Below, one piece after another: positions 21,044 through 29,504 of a DNA stretch of 64,000 bases. Every line of letters begins with the position of its first letter. The stretch's first letter is position 1. The stretch covers positions 1,116,001 through 1,180,000 of the forward strand of contig NZ_AP023396.1 of assembly GCF_014466955.1 (NCBI RefSeq), read 5' to 3'. The translations under genes were made by a program, and so were the position numbers. Source of the DNA: Nocardia wallacei (GTDB taxonomy: Bacteria > Actinomycetota > Actinomycetes > Mycobacteriales > Mycobacteriaceae). Under the pieces are notes generated by a model that searched no databases, was not told the DNA's origin, and saw nothing but the letters and a program-made list of their open reading frames with translations.

Positions 21044-21511
21044 TCAGGACGCGACCGCTGCGGTGGCCAGGGCCTCGATCGGCAGCGACCGGGCCCACTC
21101 GCGCGCCTGATCCTGCGGCCGGACGGTGCCGGAGGCGTCGTGGCGGCCGTGCTCGCCGACCTGCCGCGCGCCCAGCGCGGTGAGTTTCTCGGCGCAGATC
21201 TCCCCGCCGCGGTTGAAGGTGTCGTCGTAGACGATGTCGCCCAGGCCGAACACCGCGAACCGCAGTCCGGTCAGATCGGGCAGGCGGTCGTCGAGCTGGT
21301 CAAAGAACGGCTCGGCTCCGGTCGGCAGCTCCCCCGTGCCATAGGTGGAGCAGACCAGCACGTGGAAGTCGTGAATGTTCAGATCGTCGGTGTCGAAGTC
21401 GGACATGTCGTAGATCGAGACATCGTGCGCTCGCGCCAATTCGTCGGCGACGGCCTCGGCCGCCCGCTCCGCGGTGCCCATCTCGGACCCGAACAGAATC
21501 ACTACCCGCAC
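21044..21511 (-). CDS. Flavodoxin
   Basis: A 155-residue flavodoxin-like protein. The FMN phosphate loop is GSEMGTAERAAEAV near the N-terminus. The isoalloxazine-binding loops appear as STYGTGELPTGAEPF and VFGLGDIVYDDTFNRGG. Flavodoxins replace ferredoxin as electron carriers when iron is short. GTG 21511 is chosen because GAGGGAGA lies just upstream; GTG at 21535 is in frame. An iron-box-like sequence lies 31-49 bp upstream (21542-21560), which fits iron-starvation induction. Confidence 0.88.
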   Translation of the reverse strand: MRVVILFGSEMGTAERAAEAVADELARAHDVSIYDMSDFDTDDLNIHDFHVLVCSTYGTGELPTGAEPFFDQLDDRLPDLTGLRFAVFGLGDIVYDDTFNRGGEICAEKLTALGARQVGEHGRHDASGTVRPQDQAREWARSLPIEALATAAVAS

Positions 21512-21541
21512 GCTGTCTCCCTCGCGTAGTTCCACTGACCG

Positions 21542-21560
21542 CTTAGTGAGCCTACCCTAA
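21542..21560 (-). promoter_or_regulatory. Putative IdeR/DtxR iron box upstream of flavodoxin
   Basis: On the minus strand TTAGGGTAGGCTCACTAAG matches the iron-box consensus TTAGGTTAGGCTAACCTAA at 14 of 19 positions, with the left half nearly perfect. A TATACA hexamer directly upstream on the same strand could be the -10 element, so a bound iron regulator would block it. Recognised by eye only. Confidence 0.6.
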
Positions 21561-21843
21561 CTTGTATACTGGTGGAGGTGTCCGCCCCGGACGGATACCG
21601 ACGGCCCGGGATTCTTCCGTTACGGATGTGAAAACCTCTCGGGACCTGCGACCCTCCTGATTGACGAACAGGCACCACCGGTTGCATCATTCGTAACAGT
21701 TCCCCGTCTTGTCGGGGTCACGCGAGTAACCGGTCGATGAGCGCCCGGTGAAGCGAGGTCGCTCACCGATTCCTGGTGCCCGACGAACGCAGCAGCATCC
21801 GTACGGCGCGTCCGCGCGCCCGACGACGAGTGAGGTGAGTGCG

Positions 21844-21918
21844 ATGGGATTTCGGCCCTACCGATACCGACTGTGGGCGGCCTTCCCGAACAGTCTGACC
21901 TCGCGCGGCTTCTTGTAA
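21844..21918 (+). CDS. Possible short leader ORF before cpsY
   Basis: ATG 21844 follows GAGGTGAG and encodes 24 residues (MGFRPYRYRLWAAFPNSLTS...) before TAA. The same frame is open back to a GTG at 21751. It is followed by a strong hairpin at 21940-21962 and then cpsY at 22056. The layout suggests a leader peptide or attenuator, but coding evidence is thin. The rest of 21561-22055 holds a small CCCCG/CGGGG hairpin at 21702-21717 and nothing else I recognise. Confidence 0.25.
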   Translation: MGFRPYRYRLWAAFPNSLTSRGFL

Positions 21919-21939
21919 CGCATTCGACGCAGTGGTGAG

Positions 21940-21962
21940 CCCTCCGCCGAGGCGGCGGAGGG
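21940..21962 (+). terminator. Hairpin in the cpsY leader
   Basis: CCCTCCGCC and GGCGGAGGG form a perfect 9-bp stem with a 5-base loop, 94 bp before the cpsY start. It could be an upstream terminator or an attenuator. No T-run follows. Confidence 0.45.
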
Positions 21963-22055
21963 CGTATGCGCGCGCGTCTGGTGATTTCACGGGTGATGGT
22001 GCCCGCGGCTCCGCTCGGAGAGCCGCGGTTCGGGAGTACGAGGCAGGAGACGGTG

Positions 22056-23498
22056 ATGACGGAATTCGAAACGGTGGAGACGGCCGGGCCGGCGACGGTG
22101 GCGAATCTCGCGGTGTCCACGGCGGTGCTCGATGATCTGCGGTATCTGCGGGCCGAACTGGTGGCCGCGGAGCTGCCGTACCTGCTGGTGCGCGACGGCG
22201 ATCACGGCCTGGCGCTGGCCGTCGACGCCGCGTACCGGGCTCAGCTGCGGCGGGTGCTGGGCGCCGCCCTGGTCGCCGGATTCTCTTGTAACGAATTGCG
22301 GCACAACGTCTTCCGGTTGGGCCGGGACGTGGATCCGGCCCACCACGTCGACCTCGAGCTGTGGGAGTACCACGGTGACACAGTCTCCTGCCCGCGCCCG
22401 AACGCGCTGACCCGCAACGTCTTCGACGTCGCGGACGTGGAGTACACCACCGTGCTGCTGTTCGACGCCAGCTGGCCCACGCTGGCCGGGATGTTCGCCC
22501 CGCACCCCACCGACGTCGGATTCGACATCGACATCGTCTACTCCTGGGTGGACGGCTCCGATCCCGAATTCCGCGCCCGCCGTGCGGGAATGCTGGCCCA
22601 GGTGGTGGTCGGCGAGGGGGACGACGCGGACGCCCGCATCCGGCAGATCGACGAGCTGAAGTACGCGCTGCGTTCGGTGCACAAGAACGCGCCGTGGATC
22701 CGCCGCATCTTCATCGCCACCGACTCGCGGGTGCCGCACTGGCTGGCCGACGACCCCAAGGTGACCATCGTCCGGGCGCAGGACCACTTCTCCGACACCA
22801 GCGGCCTGCCGGTGTTCAATTCACACGCGGTGGAATGCCAGCTGCAGCACATCGAGGGACTGTCGGAGCACTTCCTCTACTCCAACGACGACATGTTCTT
22901 CGCGCGCCCGGTGCGCCCGTCGATGTTCTTCACCCCCGGCGGGATCAGCCGGTTCATCGAGGCGGACACCCGCATCGGCCCCGGCGGCAACAACGAGCGG
23001 CGCAGCGGATTCGAGAACGCCGCGCGGGTGAACCGGGCGCTGCTGTCGAAACGCTTCGGGCACATCATCACCCGCCACCTCGAGCACACTCCGGTGCCGT
23101 TGCGGCGCAGTGTGCTGCTGGAGATGGAGCGCGAGTTCGGCGCGGACTTCGCGCGCACCCGCGCCAGCCGGTTCCGGGCGGCCACCGACATCTCGGTCAC
23201 CAACTCGCTGTACCACTACTACGCGCTGCTGACCGGCCGCGCGGTGCCGCAGGAAGCGGCGCGGGTGCGATACGTCGACACCACCGGCTACGCCGGTCTG
23301 GCCCTGCTGGACGGCCTGGCGCGGCGGCGCAAGGTGGACTTCTTCTGCCTCAACGACGGCAGCTTCCCGGAGGTCCCCGAGGCGGAGCGGGTCCGTGTCG
23401 TCTCGCAGTTCCTCGAGGGCTACTTCCCGGACCCGGCGCCCTGGGAGCGTGTCACCGAACCGAACCCGTTGGGGGCGCTGGAGCCGGGCGCGGCGTAA
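22056..23498 (+). CDS. cpsY: Stealth-family sugar-phosphate transferase (CpsY-like)
   Basis: A 480-residue protein with the four conserved Stealth regions. CR1 is DIDIVYSWVDGSD near residue 157; CR2 is ELKYALRSVHKNAPWI near 198; CR3 is QHIEGLSEHFLYSNDDMFF near 265; CR4 is VTNSLYHYYALLTGR near 379. Stealth enzymes transfer hexose-1-phosphate units to make phosphodiester-linked capsular polysaccharides in the cytoplasm. ATG 22056 follows GCAGGAG; the frame extends upstream but without a ribosome site. It is convergent with an Rv0805-like phosphodiesterase, the same arrangement as M. tuberculosis Rv0806c (cpsY) and Rv0805. Confidence 0.88.
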   Translation: MTEFETVETAGPATVANLAVSTAVLDDLRYLRAELVAAELPYLLVRDGDHGLALAVDAAYRAQLRRVLGAALVAGFSCNELRHNVFRLGRDVDPAHHVDLELWEYHGDTVSCPRPNALTRNVFDVADVEYTTVLLFDASWPTLAGMFAPHPTDVGFDIDIVYSWVDGSDPEFRARRAGMLAQVVVGEGDDADARIRQIDELKYALRSVHKNAPWIRRIFIATDSRVPHWLADDPKVTIVRAQDHFSDTSGLPVFNSHAVECQLQHIEGLSEHFLYSNDDMFFARPVRPSMFFTPGGISRFIEADTRIGPGGNNERRSGFENAARVNRALLSKRFGHIITRHLEHTPVPLRRSVLLEMEREFGADFARTRASRFRAATDISVTNSLYHYYALLTGRAVPQEAARVRYVDTTGYAGLALLDGLARRRKVDFFCLNDGSFPEVPEAERVRVVSQFLEGYFPDPAPWERVTEPNPLGALEPGAA

Positions 23499-23504
23499 GC
23501 CGGT

Positions 23505-23530
23505 CCGTCCGCACGAGCCGTCCGCACGAG
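23505..23530. repeat. Tandem 13-bp duplication between convergent genes
   Basis: CCGTCCGCACGAG occurs twice head to tail between the cpsY stop and the phosphodiesterase stop. It is probably a recent slippage duplication; no function is seen. Confidence 0.5.
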
Positions 23531-24484
23531 TCAACAGACCGATTCGTCGTCCGATTCGGGAGCCTCGGTCTGGCGGTCGAGCACGCGCGGGATGCGCGCG
23601 GCGGGCGGGATGACGATCCCCGCCCGCTCGAGCCGCTCGGCGGCCTCCGCGGGGGTCGCCGGTTGCCCGACCGTCGGACCGTGATCGATGGGCACCACCG
23701 AATGCACCACGGTGTCCGGGTAGACGTGCACGTAGTTGAAGCTCTGCGCGCCGTCGCGGCCGCGCTGGCCGCCCTCGGCGACGGCCAGGTCCTGGCTGTA
23801 GCAGGCGGAGGACGCCACCGACACCGGGATGCCGGCGAACGTCGCGGTGGTCGAGTAGTGCAGGTGCCCGGCGAGAATACTGCGCACGTCGGTGCCGTCG
23901 AGCACGTCGGCGAGGCGCTTCTGGTCGCGCAGCTCGACCGTCACCGCCAGGTCCTGAATGCACGGCACCGGCGGGTGGTGCATGGCGAGGATCGTCCCGA
24001 ACGGGGCGGGCTCGGCCAGAACCGCACGCAGCCAAGCCAATTGGTCGTCGGTGAGCTCGCCGTGATGGTGCCCGGGGACCGTGGTGTCCAGCACCACGAT
24101 GCGCAGGCCGTCGATGGTGTGCACCAGGTCGAAGGGCTCGGCCGAACCGTCCTCGCCGAGCAGGTGCTCGCGCAGCGTGGCGCGATCGTCGTGATTGCCC
24201 GTGACCCAGACGACGGGCGCGCCCAGCCGATCGGCGAACGGTTCCACCAGCGCGCGCAGCTTGCCGTACGCGCGCGGCTCACCGTGGTCGGTCAGATCGC
24301 CGGTGAACAGGATGGCGGTCGGGGTGATGCCGCCGGCCGCGGCCCGGTCCAGAAGCTGGCGCAGGCGCTGTTCGGCGTCGACGGCGCCGTAGAGCGCGCC
24401 GTCGTCGGCGATCAGGTGGGTGTCACTGAAGTGGAACAGAACATGGTCCGGTCGTGGGTATTCCGCGACTCTGCTGATGGGCAC
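23531..24484 (-). CDS. Class III cyclic-nucleotide phosphodiesterase (Rv0805/CpdA-like)
   Basis: A 317-residue calcineurin-like metallophosphoesterase. Metal ligands are Asp21 and His23 (FSDTHL), Asp63 (TGDLTDHG), Asn97 (GNHDD), His169 (AMHHPP), and His207 and His209 (LAGHLHY). These numbers coincide with those known for M. tuberculosis Rv0805, a phosphodiesterase acting on 2',3'- and 3',5'-cyclic nucleotides. The length is also nearly the same (318 in Rv0805). It faces cpsY, as in M. tuberculosis, and lies 116 bp downstream of the MATE gene, so it could receive read-through from the metallophore operon. Confidence 0.9.
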   Translation of the reverse strand: MPISRVAEYPRPDHVLFHFSDTHLIADDGALYGAVDAEQRLRQLLDRAAAGGITPTAILFTGDLTDHGEPRAYGKLRALVEPFADRLGAPVVWVTGNHDDRATLREHLLGEDGSAEPFDLVHTIDGLRIVVLDTTVPGHHHGELTDDQLAWLRAVLAEPAPFGTILAMHHPPVPCIQDLAVTVELRDQKRLADVLDGTDVRSILAGHLHYSTTATFAGIPVSVASSACYSQDLAVAEGGQRGRDGAQSFNYVHVYPDTVVHSVVPIDHGPTVGQPATPAEAAERLERAGIVIPPAARIPRVLDRQTEAPESDDESVC

Positions 24485-24600
24485 CGGATTCCTCCCGGAT
24501 ACGGGCTTGGCTTCGCCTCCGCGTCAGAATAACGAAGCGGATCCCTACTAAATGCCCACGCCCGGTGACGACATGCTTACGCCCAGATGAGAATTTCGTG

Positions 24601-26004
24601 TCAACTCGCGCCGCCGAGACTACCGGCGAGCACCCGCGGCCGGGCGTGCTCACGCCCGTCCAGCAGGGCGAAGTACCGCCGCAGCATGAGTCCCGCGGTC
24701 GCGGCGAGCCCGGCCGTGAGCCCCCACCACACGCCTGCCGCGCCCAGCCCGGCCGGGTAGGCGAGGACCAGGGCTGTGGGCAATCCCACAATCCAGTAGC
24801 CGACCAGCGAGAGCCGGAATCCGGCTTGCGTCTCCTTCAGTCCGCGCAGCAGTCCGGTGCCGATGTTCTGCGCGGCGTCGAAGAACTGCAGCACGATCGC
24901 GATCAGCAACAGGGTGTGCGCGAGGGCGACGGTGTCGCCGTCGCGGCTGGTGAGGAACGGGCGCAGCACCGCGTCCGGGGCTACCGCGTACAGCAGCCCG
25001 ACCAGCGTGGCGACCACCGCGGCATGCCGCAGGGCCAGCCACGCCAGCGACTGCGCGTGCCGGTGCTCCTCGCGCGCGACGGCCTTGCTGACCAGGATCG
25101 AGACGCCGTGCGAGATGCCGATCGCGACCTGGAACACGATGTAGACCAGCTGGTAGACCACGTTGTGCGCGGCCAGCGCGGCCGGTCCCAGCGCCCCCAT
25201 GACCAGCGCCAGCACGGAGAACATGCCCGCCTCGGAGCCGTAGGTGAGTGCGATCGGGGTGCCCAGCCGCAGCTCCGCGACGACGGTCCGCCACCGCAGC
25301 GGCCACATCCGCACCGGCAGCGTCGGCCGCAGGCGGGTGTCGCGGCGCACCATCGCCCAGAAGATGCCGAAGGTGATCAGGAAGACCAGCGAGGTGGCCA
25401 GGCCGATGCCGGTGAGGCCCAGCTCGGGCAGGCCCGCCCAGCCGTGCATGAGGCCAAGGGCGAGAACGACATTCAGCGCGACCGAACCGAGGGTCACCAG
25501 CAGCAGCGCCTGCGGGCGCTGCATGCCGACGGTGTACTGGCGCAGCACCTGGAACCACAGGCACGGCAGCAGGCCGGGAGCCAGCGCGACCATCATCGGG
25601 CGCGCGGCGGACAGCACCGACGCGTCCTGGCCCAGCCACTGCAACGACCAGCCCAGCGCTACCAGCACCAGCCCGCCCAGCAGGCCCGCGACCGTCGCGA
25701 TCAGGAAGCTGGACCGGACCACGTCGCGGATCTCGTGGTCGGCGTCGGCGTCGCACTGCCCGGCCCGGCTCGCCACCGTGGCGACCTGGTTGCCGGTCGC
25801 GGTGATCAGGCCGACGCACATGGTGCGGATCTGGTTGAACAGCGTCATGGCCAGGCCACCGGCGGCGACCTGGGTGATGCCGAGCGAGCCCATCAACGCG
25901 ATATTGGTGGTCGACACCGCGACCTGTGCGAGCTGCGTCAGCGCGATCGGCGTCGCCAACGTCGTCAGGCTGCGCCAATCGGAGCGGTGCGATGCGCTGC
26001 TCAT
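24601..26004 (-). CDS. MATE-family efflux transporter
   Basis: A 467-residue integral membrane protein with about 12 hydrophobic segments and the two-lobe MATE pattern: an N-terminal TPIALTQLAQVAVSTTNIALMG and an internal repeat starting LGTPIALTYGSEAGMFSVLAL. MATE proteins export small organic compounds using Na+ or H+ gradients. It is the next gene after the SbnA-like synthase on the same strand, 70 bp apart, so it is a good candidate exporter for the product of the neighbouring enzymes. A general drug exporter is the alternative. Confidence 0.88.
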   Translation of the reverse strand: MSSASHRSDWRSLTTLATPIALTQLAQVAVSTTNIALMGSLGITQVAAGGLAMTLFNQIRTMCVGLITATGNQVATVASRAGQCDADADHEIRDVVRSSFLIATVAGLLGGLVLVALGWSLQWLGQDASVLSAARPMMVALAPGLLPCLWFQVLRQYTVGMQRPQALLLVTLGSVALNVVLALGLMHGWAGLPELGLTGIGLATSLVFLITFGIFWAMVRRDTRLRPTLPVRMWPLRWRTVVAELRLGTPIALTYGSEAGMFSVLALVMGALGPAALAAHNVVYQLVYIVFQVAIGISHGVSILVSKAVAREEHRHAQSLAWLALRHAAVVATLVGLLYAVAPDAVLRPFLTSRDGDTVALAHTLLLIAIVLQFFDAAQNIGTGLLRGLKETQAGFRLSLVGYWIVGLPTALVLAYPAGLGAAGVWWGLTAGLAATAGLMLRRYFALLDGREHARPRVLAGSLGGAS

Positions 26005-26022
26005 TGCGCCCTTTCGTGCATG

Positions 26023-26035
26023 AGAATCACATTCT
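26023..26035. promoter_or_regulatory. Palindrome upstream of the MATE gene
   Basis: AGAAT-CAC-ATTCT lies 19 bp before the MATE start. The flanked form ATGAGAATCA resembles the left half of actinobacterial Zur/Fur boxes (ATGANAATCATTNTCAT), but the right half is poor. It may mark a second, separately controlled promoter. Confidence 0.35.
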
Positions 26036-26074
26036 TGACAGCGTGCATCAATGTTCTCGTCAGGGACACCTTAC

Positions 26075-27103
26075 TCATCGCGCGCCCACCAGATCGCGGC
26101 GCGCGGGCGAGTAGCGCTCGAGCAGTTCGAGCACGGCGTGCTCGGCGCTTTCGTCCAGCAGGTCACGTTCGTTCATCCAGCCGTCGTCGAAGACGGTATC
26201 CAGATATTTCTCGCCGCCGTCGCACACGATCGTCACCACGGTGGACCCGGGCGGGAACTGTTCCAGGCGGGTCAGCGCGGCGTGCACCGAGCCGCCGGCC
26301 GAGCCGCCGATCAGCAGGCCCAGCTTCGCGGCCACCGCGCGCGCCGTGGCGAAGGCGGCCACGTCGGTGACCTTCACGCCCTCGTCCAGCAGTGTGTAGT
26401 CGACCGCCGTGCCGACGGTGGCGCCGGGCGGGGTGCCGGTGCCGGACTGCCAGTACGGCCCGCCCTCACCGCCGAACGCGATCGAGCCCACCGGTTCGAC
26501 GCCGATCACCCGTGGCGCGCAACCGAGTTCGCGCAGGCGGCGGGCGGTGCCGAACAACGAGCCGCCGGTGCCGACGGCCGACAGCAGGATGTCGACGCTG
26601 CCCAGATCCTCCAGCAACTCCTCGGCGACCGCGTAGTAGCCGAGGGCGTTGGCGTCGTTGTTGTGCTGCTCGGTGAAGTAGGCGTCGGGCCGGGCAGCGG
26701 CCATCGCCTCGGCGAGGTCCTCTCGCGCCGAGGTGGCCAGACTGTCGTCTCCGTCGTCGGCGACGTACACGAGTTCGGCTCCCATGGCTCGCATAGCACG
26801 CAATTTGTCCTTGCAGGCGTGGTGATCGACGACCGCGGTGAAGCGATACCCGCGCTCGGCGGCCACTACCGCCAGTCCCAGTCCGGTATTGCCGGACGTG
26901 GACTCGATGATATGCCCGCCATCTTTCAGCAACCCTCGCCGCTCCGCGTCGCGCACCATTTCCCGGGCCATTCGGATCTTGGCCGCGCCGGTCGGGTTGA
27001 ACTGTTCGAGCTTGAGCAGCAACCGGGTGCCGGTGTCGGTGGCGGCGAGTTCGAACAACGGGGTGTTGCCGATCAGGTCCGTCACACGCGTGACGAGCGC
27101 CAT
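26075..27103 (-). CDS. SbnA-like PLP synthase (2,3-diaminopropionate pathway)
   Basis: A 342-residue fold-II PLP enzyme of the cysteine synthase family. The Schiff-base lysine is Lys42 in KLEQFNPTGAAKIRMA, and the phosphate and substrate loops are STSGNTG and GTGGSLFG. The FNPTG...K.RMA context resembles SbnA/VioB rather than CysK/CysM. SbnA condenses O-phospho-L-serine with L-glutamate to N-(2-amino-2-carboxyethyl)-L-glutamate. The SbnB-like partner is encoded two genes upstream in the same orientation, which strongly supports this reading. A cysteine or cystathionine synthase is the alternative if the partner link is ignored. Confidence 0.8.
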   Translation of the reverse strand: MALVTRVTDLIGNTPLFELAATDTGTRLLLKLEQFNPTGAAKIRMAREMVRDAERRGLLKDGGHIIESTSGNTGLGLAVVAAERGYRFTAVVDHHACKDKLRAMRAMGAELVYVADDGDDSLATSAREDLAEAMAAARPDAYFTEQHNNDANALGYYAVAEELLEDLGSVDILLSAVGTGGSLFGTARRLRELGCAPRVIGVEPVGSIAFGGEGGPYWQSGTGTPPGATVGTAVDYTLLDEGVKVTDVAAFATARAVAAKLGLLIGGSAGGSVHAALTRLEQFPPGSTVVTIVCDGGEKYLDTVFDDGWMNERDLLDESAEHAVLELLERYSPARRDLVGAR

Positions 27104-27149
27104 GAAGTCTCCTCGGACTATGGGTGTGGAAGGGGATGCGACGGGGACG

Positions 27150-28511
27150 CTAGTGCGCGTCGAGGGTCCAGCGGAACCGGCCGCCGGGTGCCTCGTGCAG
27201 CACGACCTTGGGCGGGATCGGTAACTCGTGGAACGCCGACTCGTTGGAATCCATCTGGTATCCGGCGGTATTGGGGTAGACCAGCAGGTCGCCGGGAGTC
27301 GCGGGCCGCGCCAGCGGGATGCGCCGCCAGCTGAGCATGTCGGAGTCGAGGCAGGTGGCCGCGCCGACGCTCGCCGGCGTGCGGGCGCCGGGCCGGGTGG
27401 GCCACAGCACCGGGTCGGGGAGGTACTCGCTGTCGAACCATTGTTCCGACAGGCTCAGGCTGGTTCCGTCGACCGTGAGCAGCTGGTACGGGAGCCCTTG
27501 CGCCGTGCGTGTTTTCGTGCCCTGCACGCGGAAGACGGTGCTGCCCGCGCGGTCGAGCAGGGCGCGACCGGGCTCGATCGCCAGGCGAATACCATTGTCC
27601 CGCAGTTCCTTTGCCAAGCCGTGGTGGCCCAGGACGGCGGACAGCGCGGCCGGGCCCGCCGTCGCGCTGTGGTACGGGTAGTAGGAGTCGAACGTCTTCC
27701 GGGCGTGAAACCAGTGCGGTCCCGCGGCTTCGGTGAATTCCCGCCATGCCTGCTCCGGCACGTAGTCGACCGCGAAGCCGCCGCCGAGGGAGATCGTCGT
27801 CGCCGGGTGGCCGAGCGTGCGTGCTGCCCGGCAGCGGGTGACGAGGGCGGCGGCCAGCTCGGCCCGGGGCGCCGGCCGGTAGCCGGACAGATGAAAGCTG
27901 AATCCGTCGATACGGACCGGTCCGAGGTCGGTGCGGGCCAGCGCTCGATCGAGTTCGTCACCGGTCATGCCGAAGCGGCTGTCGGAGTCCGGGGGCAGCG
28001 CTCGCAACAGCACCCGTACCGGAATGCCCTGCGCCGCAAGCCGATCCAGCTCGCCCGCCTCGTCGATCGCGATGAGCGCGCCGTGGCGCGCCGCCAGCCA
28101 CAGCAGCTCGTCGGACTTCGCCGGGCCGGTGACCATCAGCTCATCGCCCCGGACACCCTGGGCCAGAGCGGAATTCAGTTCTCCCGCGCTCGCCACGTCC
28201 ACTCCGGCGCCGTACTCGGCGCACGCGCGCGCCACGCACCGGGCCTTGTTCGCCTTCTTGCCGTAGTAGATCGCGCCGTCCACCCCGGCTCGCTCGAACA
28301 CCGCCCGGAACGCCTCGATATTGCGGCCCACCCGCGCCGGGAACATCACATGAAACGGCCCACCGACCGCGAACGCGATGTCCCCCAGCAACTCCGGATC
28401 GGCCAGCAGCCGCCGCTCCCAGTCGTCCCGGTGTGCGGGCAGCGGTGCCGCGACGATCCCCGCTCCCGCGGCGGGCGCGACACACGGTGCCGCGCCTGCG
28501 TTCAGTCCCAT
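27150..28511 (-). CDS. Fold-III PLP decarboxylase (SbnH / diaminopimelate-ornithine decarboxylase family)
   Basis: A 453-residue enzyme. The PLP lysine is Lys86 in YYGKKANKARCV, followed by YGAGVDVASAGELNSAL. Further hallmarks are FHLSGY, the glycine loop SLGGGFAVDY, EPGRALLDRAG, ATCLDSDML (active-site Cys and Asp across the dimer) and YPNTAGYQMDSNESAFH. The family decarboxylates diaminopimelate, ornithine, lysine or, in SbnH, citryl-diaminopropionate. Its start overlaps the end of the SbnB-like gene by 10 bp. In this operon a diaminopropionate-derived substrate is likely. Diaminopimelate decarboxylase for lysine synthesis is less likely because of the neighbours. Confidence 0.83.
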   Translation of the reverse strand: MGLNAGAAPCVAPAAGAGIVAAPLPAHRDDWERRLLADPELLGDIAFAVGGPFHVMFPARVGRNIEAFRAVFERAGVDGAIYYGKKANKARCVARACAEYGAGVDVASAGELNSALAQGVRGDELMVTGPAKSDELLWLAARHGALIAIDEAGELDRLAAQGIPVRVLLRALPPDSDSRFGMTGDELDRALARTDLGPVRIDGFSFHLSGYRPAPRAELAAALVTRCRAARTLGHPATTISLGGGFAVDYVPEQAWREFTEAAGPHWFHARKTFDSYYPYHSATAGPAALSAVLGHHGLAKELRDNGIRLAIEPGRALLDRAGSTVFRVQGTKTRTAQGLPYQLLTVDGTSLSLSEQWFDSEYLPDPVLWPTRPGARTPASVGAATCLDSDMLSWRRIPLARPATPGDLLVYPNTAGYQMDSNESAFHELPIPPKVVLHEAPGGRFRWTLDAH

Positions 28512-29491
28512 ATGGGGACCTCCGTGCCGCGGCCGTCGGCGATGGCACGTTCGGCGAGGGCGTGGGCGACGGCGATGTCGGTGAGGACCAGGCCGCTGTT
28601 GTAGACGAAGATGCGCTGGTCGTCGGTGGTGCGGCCGACGCCGCGGCGGCTGAGGATCTGCGGCAGCTCGACATCGACCGGCCGCAGGCGGCCGTCCGGC
28701 CCCGCCATGTCGGTGCCGGTCAGCGACATCTGCTCGGCATTGGTGGCGACTACCCGGTCGGCGTCGGTCAGAGCCGACGGCGCGAGGCCGTAGCCCACCA
28801 GCACGGCCACCGAACCCGGTGCGAGATCACCGGATTCGAGGGCCACCTTGGTGCCGGGACCGGCCGTCGCGAGCACCACGTCGGCCTCGCGGGCGGCCGC
28901 GTAGGGATCCGGCACGGTCTCCAGTTCGGTGTGCGGGTGATGCACGGCCAGCTGCTCGTGCACCGCCTTCAGTCCGTCCGGGTGCGTGCCGTACAGCATC
29001 AGGCGATTCAGCTGCGGGTTCGCGGCGAGCAAGTGCGGCAGCGCGTTGCGGCCCTGGGTGCCGGTGCCGATCAGCAGCACGCTGCGCGCGTCGGAGCGGA
29101 TGGTCTCGCGCACCAGCAGCGCCGACACCGCCGGGGTGCGCAGCGCTCCGACCCGGGCGCAGTCCATCATCGCGATCGGCATGCCGGTGGCGTCGTCGTA
29201 CAGCGTGATCGTGGTGTAGTAGCGCTTGGTGCTGCGGTCGTGGCTGGGATCGAACTTGTAGGAGGTCTTCATCGCCACCACCCGGCGGCGGCCGTCGCGG
29301 CCGAGCATGGCGTAGGCGACCGACCAGCCGTCGGGGTGCGCGACGCTGAGTTTGCGCGGATTGTCCGAATCTCCCGACGCCAGCGCGATATACGCCTCCT
29401 CGACGGCGCGCACCACATCCACCGGGGTGATCGGGACATCGGCGAGGTCGCTGCGGCTGAGAACTCGCAGCGGGGTGCGGCGGGTGGTCAC
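28502..29491 (-). CDS. SbnB-like dehydrogenase (ornithine cyclodeaminase/mu-crystallin family)
   Basis: A 329-residue NAD-binding protein. The N-terminal half has the family's RKLSVAHPDGWSVAYAML and VAMKTSYKFDP segments. The Rossmann motif is LLIGTGTQGRNALPHL, and GALRTPAVSALLV precedes it. SbnB oxidises the SbnA product to L-2,3-diaminopropionate and 2-oxoglutarate; VioK of the viomycin pathway is a related partner. It overlaps the decarboxylase gene by 10 bp and follows the oxygenase gene after 13 bp, so all are one operon. A simple ornithine cyclodeaminase is less likely given the SbnA-like partner. Confidence 0.82.
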   Translation of the reverse strand: MTTRRTPLRVLSRSDLADVPITPVDVVRAVEEAYIALASGDSDNPRKLSVAHPDGWSVAYAMLGRDGRRRVVAMKTSYKFDPSHDRSTKRYYTTITLYDDATGMPIAMMDCARVGALRTPAVSALLVRETIRSDARSVLLIGTGTQGRNALPHLLAANPQLNRLMLYGTHPDGLKAVHEQLAVHHPHTELETVPDPYAAAREADVVLATAGPGTKVALESGDLAPGSVAVLVGYGLAPSALTDADRVVATNAEQMSLTGTDMAGPDGRLRPVDVELPQILSRRGVGRTTDDQRIFVYNSGLVLTDIAVAHALAERAIADGRGTEVPIWD

Positions 29492-29504
29492 TGGCTTCCT
29501 CGGT

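Noticed and set aside
21700..21720. CCCCG-TCTTGT-CGGGG as a fifth TTCCC-N7-GGGA element
   Set aside because: The arms and spacing differ and it lies 26 kb from the block; it is better described as a small hairpin.
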